From positions 62,001-126,000 of the forward strand of contig NOWV01000026.1 in the NCBI GenBank assembly GCA_003344405.1: a stretch of DNA of 64,000 bases. Direction: 5' to 3'. The translations under genes were made by a program, and so were the position numbers. Positions 60,290-64,000 of the stretch are shown piece after piece. Below the pieces are notes generated by a model that worked only from the letters and a program-made list of their open reading frames with translations, had not been told where the DNA came from and ran no database searches. The stretch's first letter is position 1, and every line of letters begins with the position of its first letter. This DNA is from Trichoplax sp. H2 (taxonomy: Eukaryota; Placozoa; Uniplacotomia; Trichoplacea).

Positions 60290-63142
60290 AAGGACGTAAT
60301 TCGTATTTCTTTTCTAAGTGATCAATGTTTCTAATATTTAAACTTCCTTGTTCAAGATATGAGAGCTTCTCTAAATTAATAAGATGCTAAATATAAATAT
60401 AGTTTTCTAAGATTTTTCCGCTAAGAACAAACTTGTTACGTTTGCTTATAAATCCTGCTCTAAAATAAAGTTAACCTTAAATGTCAAAAATAGTAATTTT
60501 ATTAGTGACGTCGCTTGGTTTTCGGCGTCATTTCCTAATACTTATAAGATCATTAATTGTAAAGGATTAAATTCAACCTTACTATTATTAAGCAATTTTT
60601 TTATGAATTATTCTGGTATTTAATAACAGAACTTTTGTATCGCTATAAACAACAATACAGATTGTACGTCGTCATTAATGAATACTAAAAAAGATATTGG
60701 TAAAGTAATTATGTTGCAAGAATGAAACAATACCGCTATTTATGTTAAGTAAATAGATTGTATAAGTTATAGTGTAGAGACTGTAGACTATTTACTGATA
60801 TACTGTAAATTAACAGTTAATAATTTAAAAAAGTTTAAATTTTCTTCGCCAGTTAGTTTTACGAAATTTTAATCCATAATCATAAACATTACCTTCTTTT
60901 AAATACGGTAATTTATAAGCCGGTGATATTCATTTAATACGTATGAAAGTTCATACTTTACTACGATTAGGGTGGATCTAACGGTAATACTAGATATGAT
61001 ATTTTGAAAGCAATATTATTTACAAAAGAATCGCTATTTTTTATTTAGTGAGCAGAATCTAGATCATATCGTAACCGTCAATTCACTAGTACCCATACAT
61101 TTGCAACCGAATCAATCAAACTGTGAAATATTAGCTCATCTTGGGCTTAACTAAGAGCTGTAATGTCACTACTTACAGAGATAAATTTATAAATGGATAT
61201 TAGATCATATTTCAGACCTTTTCGAAAATTTATGATAGTCAAATCACTCCTTGATTTGAAAGTCAAGAAACTATATTATTATTGCAATAGTTCTTTATAT
61301 TCAATCTCGTTTTAAGTTTTGTCTTCTGATGAAAGATGGTCCTTTTAAGATAACTTTTATCCATATATCCTTTTCTTGATGAAAATGTAAGTACTTATGC
61401 AAATTTCGAATTTTAATCAATGCGAAATATTTATCGCATACAGAATCTCTGAAGCAATTATTGAAACACTAATCATTAGATTGATCATGATATTTACAGC
61501 AATCTATAACCTTTTAATAAACGAACAATTATGTAACTAATACAGAGGGGGTATTAAAGGTATAAATGCTTTCCGAAAAGTATATTAGCCCAAGTTCAAT
61601 GATTCTAGTAGAACTAGATTTGATTATAAATCTTCAAGTAGTAATATGAAATGAAATAATATTTAATGAAAGAAATACCTATGATTATATTACGAAGGAA
61701 ATAGAGGCGACTCGATTCATAGCGTATATAAGAAGTACTATTTTCGTAGTAATATAAAACTTAATATGGAAATTGCGGTTAATTACAATTATGTTAAATA
61801 CGTACTAGAAATTAAGCAGGATTTGAATACCAAGTAAATGTTTACTAAAGCCCTCATTGAATGATTAATACTTCAGTTCTCAAAACTGCAGCCACTCAGC
61901 ACAACACGTATAGTAGAAAGTATTGAGAACTAGCTAATTTTAAGTCTTTCACAACAAGGTTGTCACACTACTATTCACGCTATTAATAATGATGAAGTAA
62001 CAAGGATAGTTACGATTTTTATAGAATGCACTTATTAAAGGGTGTAATATAAGACATAATTAATGCTTGGTTACGAATATTTTATGTGTATATTGTACCA
62101 TATTACAAATGGAATGCGAAGACAAGCGATTGGCTGCCTTGATTACCAGTCCTTAATATCTTTTGTTTTAAAAATTACAAGCGCTATAGTAGGCGTAGCA
62201 GTTAAATAATTTTATTAATACAATAATCGTTATAAATCTAGAACCACGTTTGATATTAACGAATCTAAATATGTGCCCGTGTAGCGAAATACTTTAAGAA
62301 AGATTTTTACAGAAAGTCATAAATTTAGACTGTTTGAATGGAATTAATTAAAATACCACATAAATGATTTAGTAGATGAATCATAAATTAATAACTGTTG
62401 TAACTAACGTCATTGTAAGCCTTTACTTACGGCTAAAAACTGTTTAACTGCTCAATAAAATTTTTTCGTAGTAGCAAATTGTATGAAACCCAACACAAGT
62501 GCTATTGAATAGTATTTGAAAATTTTTTAAAAGTTCCGTAAGTTGCAATAGATTATGAAAACTTTGGAATTGTAACTGGTGTATATATAATATATACGAT
62601 TTAAAAATCTTTCAATATATATTATATCACGATGGACTTAATGAACATAATATTGGCGATGCAGAATTGTTCTTAGATTCTACTTTATAGTGCTTCATAC
62701 GGTATTAAGTGTATTGGTTACTGATGCTGGTTTCATGTAAAATATTTTATATTTCAATATTGTCGTTTATAGTGAATGGGTCTTTTCATATGTTACCTAT
62801 CAATTTATTAATGTTAATGTCAGGTGTTATAGTTTTTTGTAGTATCAGCACAGACAAAATCTAAGTGAGGCAAATTTTATACTTTAATTTTAAATTTAAA
62901 CCTAGCAATGAATAAGCATTGTAGTATGCTCTCGAACTCTTATGATAGCTAGTATTTACTACATAGCATCCAATATTTCTTATTTTAACTGCTAGAAATA
63001 CTATCAAAATGCACCGTACTATATACAGAATTAAGCTAGAAAGTACTGGAAATATGGAAATTTCTCAATTTGGTGCACAGTATAAAGGGTAAGTATCGTA
63101 TTATTTTTTATGAAATTCTTTTGATTTAATCGTACTTGATTT
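60290..63142. other. Intergenic between two GPCR genes
   Basis: 2.9 kb of AT-rich spacer. A cAMP-response-like inverted repeat lies at 60506-60530 (see findings). No exon, RNA gene or dense pentamer cluster is seen. Confidence 0.5.
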
Positions 63143-63999
63143 TTATCTTTGACTTTTGTTAAACCGATTTTCTATTAGTAAGATGATTATCGGATTGATG
63201 CATGAACCAAGGGTTGCAAAAATAATAACTGTTAACTTGGACCAATATGGTAATGGAGTAAAGATAGAGTGAATAGTAACCCATAAATAATAAGGAGTTT
63301 TTGTGACGAAATAGGTCAACACTATGATAATTTCAAGTTTAGCAAATTTACGCTGAGGAAGCCATCTTTTGAAGGATCCTAAAATGATAGCCACAGCTGG
63401 TCTAAATCGCATAAACTTGAAGAATATATAAGAGTAGCAAAATATAAAAAAGAGCAACGGAAGTATAAAAAAGAGAGCAATTTGTAGTCCGTAAAATCCT
63501 GTTTTAAGAGATAGAGATGGCCAGGCTTCATCGCAACCGAATTCTGTTACAGTTAAATTATCGTTTAATTTTCGAGCATTAGTTGAAAATACTAAATAGA
63601 TCAAATTGTAGAACATAACCATGATCCAGACCATAATTATCATAACTAAACTCTGAGTCCGGTAGAAGTATTCCCTTTCTTGACTCAAGTCATGAATACG
63701 TCTCGAACTAATTTGATGAAAATATTTACTGCATATGCGATATCGGTTGTAAGTTATAAAAGAAATCGCCAAAATTTCAGTTTGAAGCGAAACATTTAAT
63801 AAATAAGTATTAAATTTACACCCTATACTTCCAGATGTTCCGTAAATACTAATGAAAACTCCAATAGCCGTGTTTACCAAGATTAGCAATAGATCTGATA
63901 TAGTTAAATTAAAATAAAATAAGTCTCTTTTCCAAAATGATTTTTTCTTTAACCAAAAACTTTTGCATACTAAGAAACAACAGAAGGTTCCGTGGAAGA
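63143..63999 (-). CDS. Divergent class A-like GPCR, 5' end beyond window edge
   Basis: The reading frame is open from the window edge and lacks its start and most of helix 1. Visible in order: the end of helix 1, helix 2 with NLTISDLL, helix 3 with a leading GCK and ending N-R-Y (TYNRYRI), helix 4 (MIIMVWIMVMFYN), a second extracellular loop with C in GCDEAWP, helix 5, helix 6 (VTKTPYY) and helix 7 (GSCINPIIILLIENRF). The loop C-x-E-x-W-P resembles that of the neighbouring receptor, so the two may be an old tandem duplicate. Key residues depart from consensus: N replaces D/E in DRY, and I replaces Y in NPxxY. The frame has no internal stop, so it looks maintained rather than decayed. The ligand is unknown. 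Confidence 0.82.
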   Translation of the reverse strand, partial: FHGTFCCFLVCKSFWLKKKSFWKRDLFYFNLTISDLLLILVNTAIGVFISIYGTSGSIGCKFNTYLLNVSLQTEILAISFITYNRYRICSKYFHQISSRRIHDLSQEREYFYRTQSLVMIIMVWIMVMFYNLIYLVFSTNARKLNDNLTVTEFGCDEAWPSLSLKTGFYGLQIALFFILPLLFFIFCYSYIFFKFMRFRPAVAIILGSFKRWLPQRKFAKLEIIIVLTYFVTKTPYYLWVTIHSIFTPLPYWSKLTVIIFATLGSCINPIIILLIENRFNKSQR

Positions 64000-64000
64000 A

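Noticed and set aside
1-64000. tRNA and rRNA genes
   Set aside because: I looked for T-loop-like GTTCRANNC motifs with pairing arms and found only coding or AT-rich chance matches. A covariance-model search would be decisive.

Overview
The window is nuclear DNA of an animal. It is AT-rich, most introns are short (about 60-150 bases) with GT/AG ends, and the genes are animal-specific: a laminin gamma chain, two class A GPCRs, NPDC1, MERIT40/BABAM1 and DCAF10 homologues. Compact introns, intronless receptors and high similarity to human proteins suggest an early-branching, placozoan-like metazoan. That is inference; a compact sponge genome is not excluded. All gene models were built by hand from reading frames, splice signals and remembered family sequences. 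No database was searched.

Layout: 1-1131 end of an ABCF1 gene (+); 3521-10582 NPDC1-like membrane protein (+), with a 4.2 kb intron; 13678-20838 laminin gamma (+), 9 exons; 22757-24622 RNA polymerase III subunit RPC8/POLR3H (+); 25505-27986 PAQR family MMD-like receptor (-); 28837-31031 BABAM1/MERIT40 (+); 32393-35037 HSPA5/BiP (-), with a TATA box and two ER-stress elements; 36346 to at least 40324 DCAF10 (-); 42967-45027 SET (-); 45762-46880 NOXRED1-like oxidoreductase (+); 48480-57037 DHX9/RNA helicase A (+); 59219-60289 intact class A GPCR (-); 63143-63999 second, edge-truncated GPCR (-) with unusual switch motifs.

The genes do not form one pathway; this is ordinary mixed animal gene order with two divergent pairs (MMD-like/BABAM1 and SET/NOXRED1). 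The strongest unexplained structure is a dispersed family of TACTG/CAGTA pentamer clusters that flip orientation and form GTAC-centred palindromes. Dense clusters lie just upstream of most gene starts (NPDC1, POLR3H, MMD-like/BABAM1, BiP, DCAF10, SET/NOXRED1, DHX9) but not upstream of the laminin gene or the intact receptor gene. Other notable points are an exon-for-exon duplication of the second dsRNA-binding domain in DHX9, a laminin gamma C-terminus extended past the integrin-binding glutamate, a fully conserved nidogen-binding heptapeptide, a 25-nt microexon in BABAM1, and perfect plus near-perfect ERSE elements at BiP.
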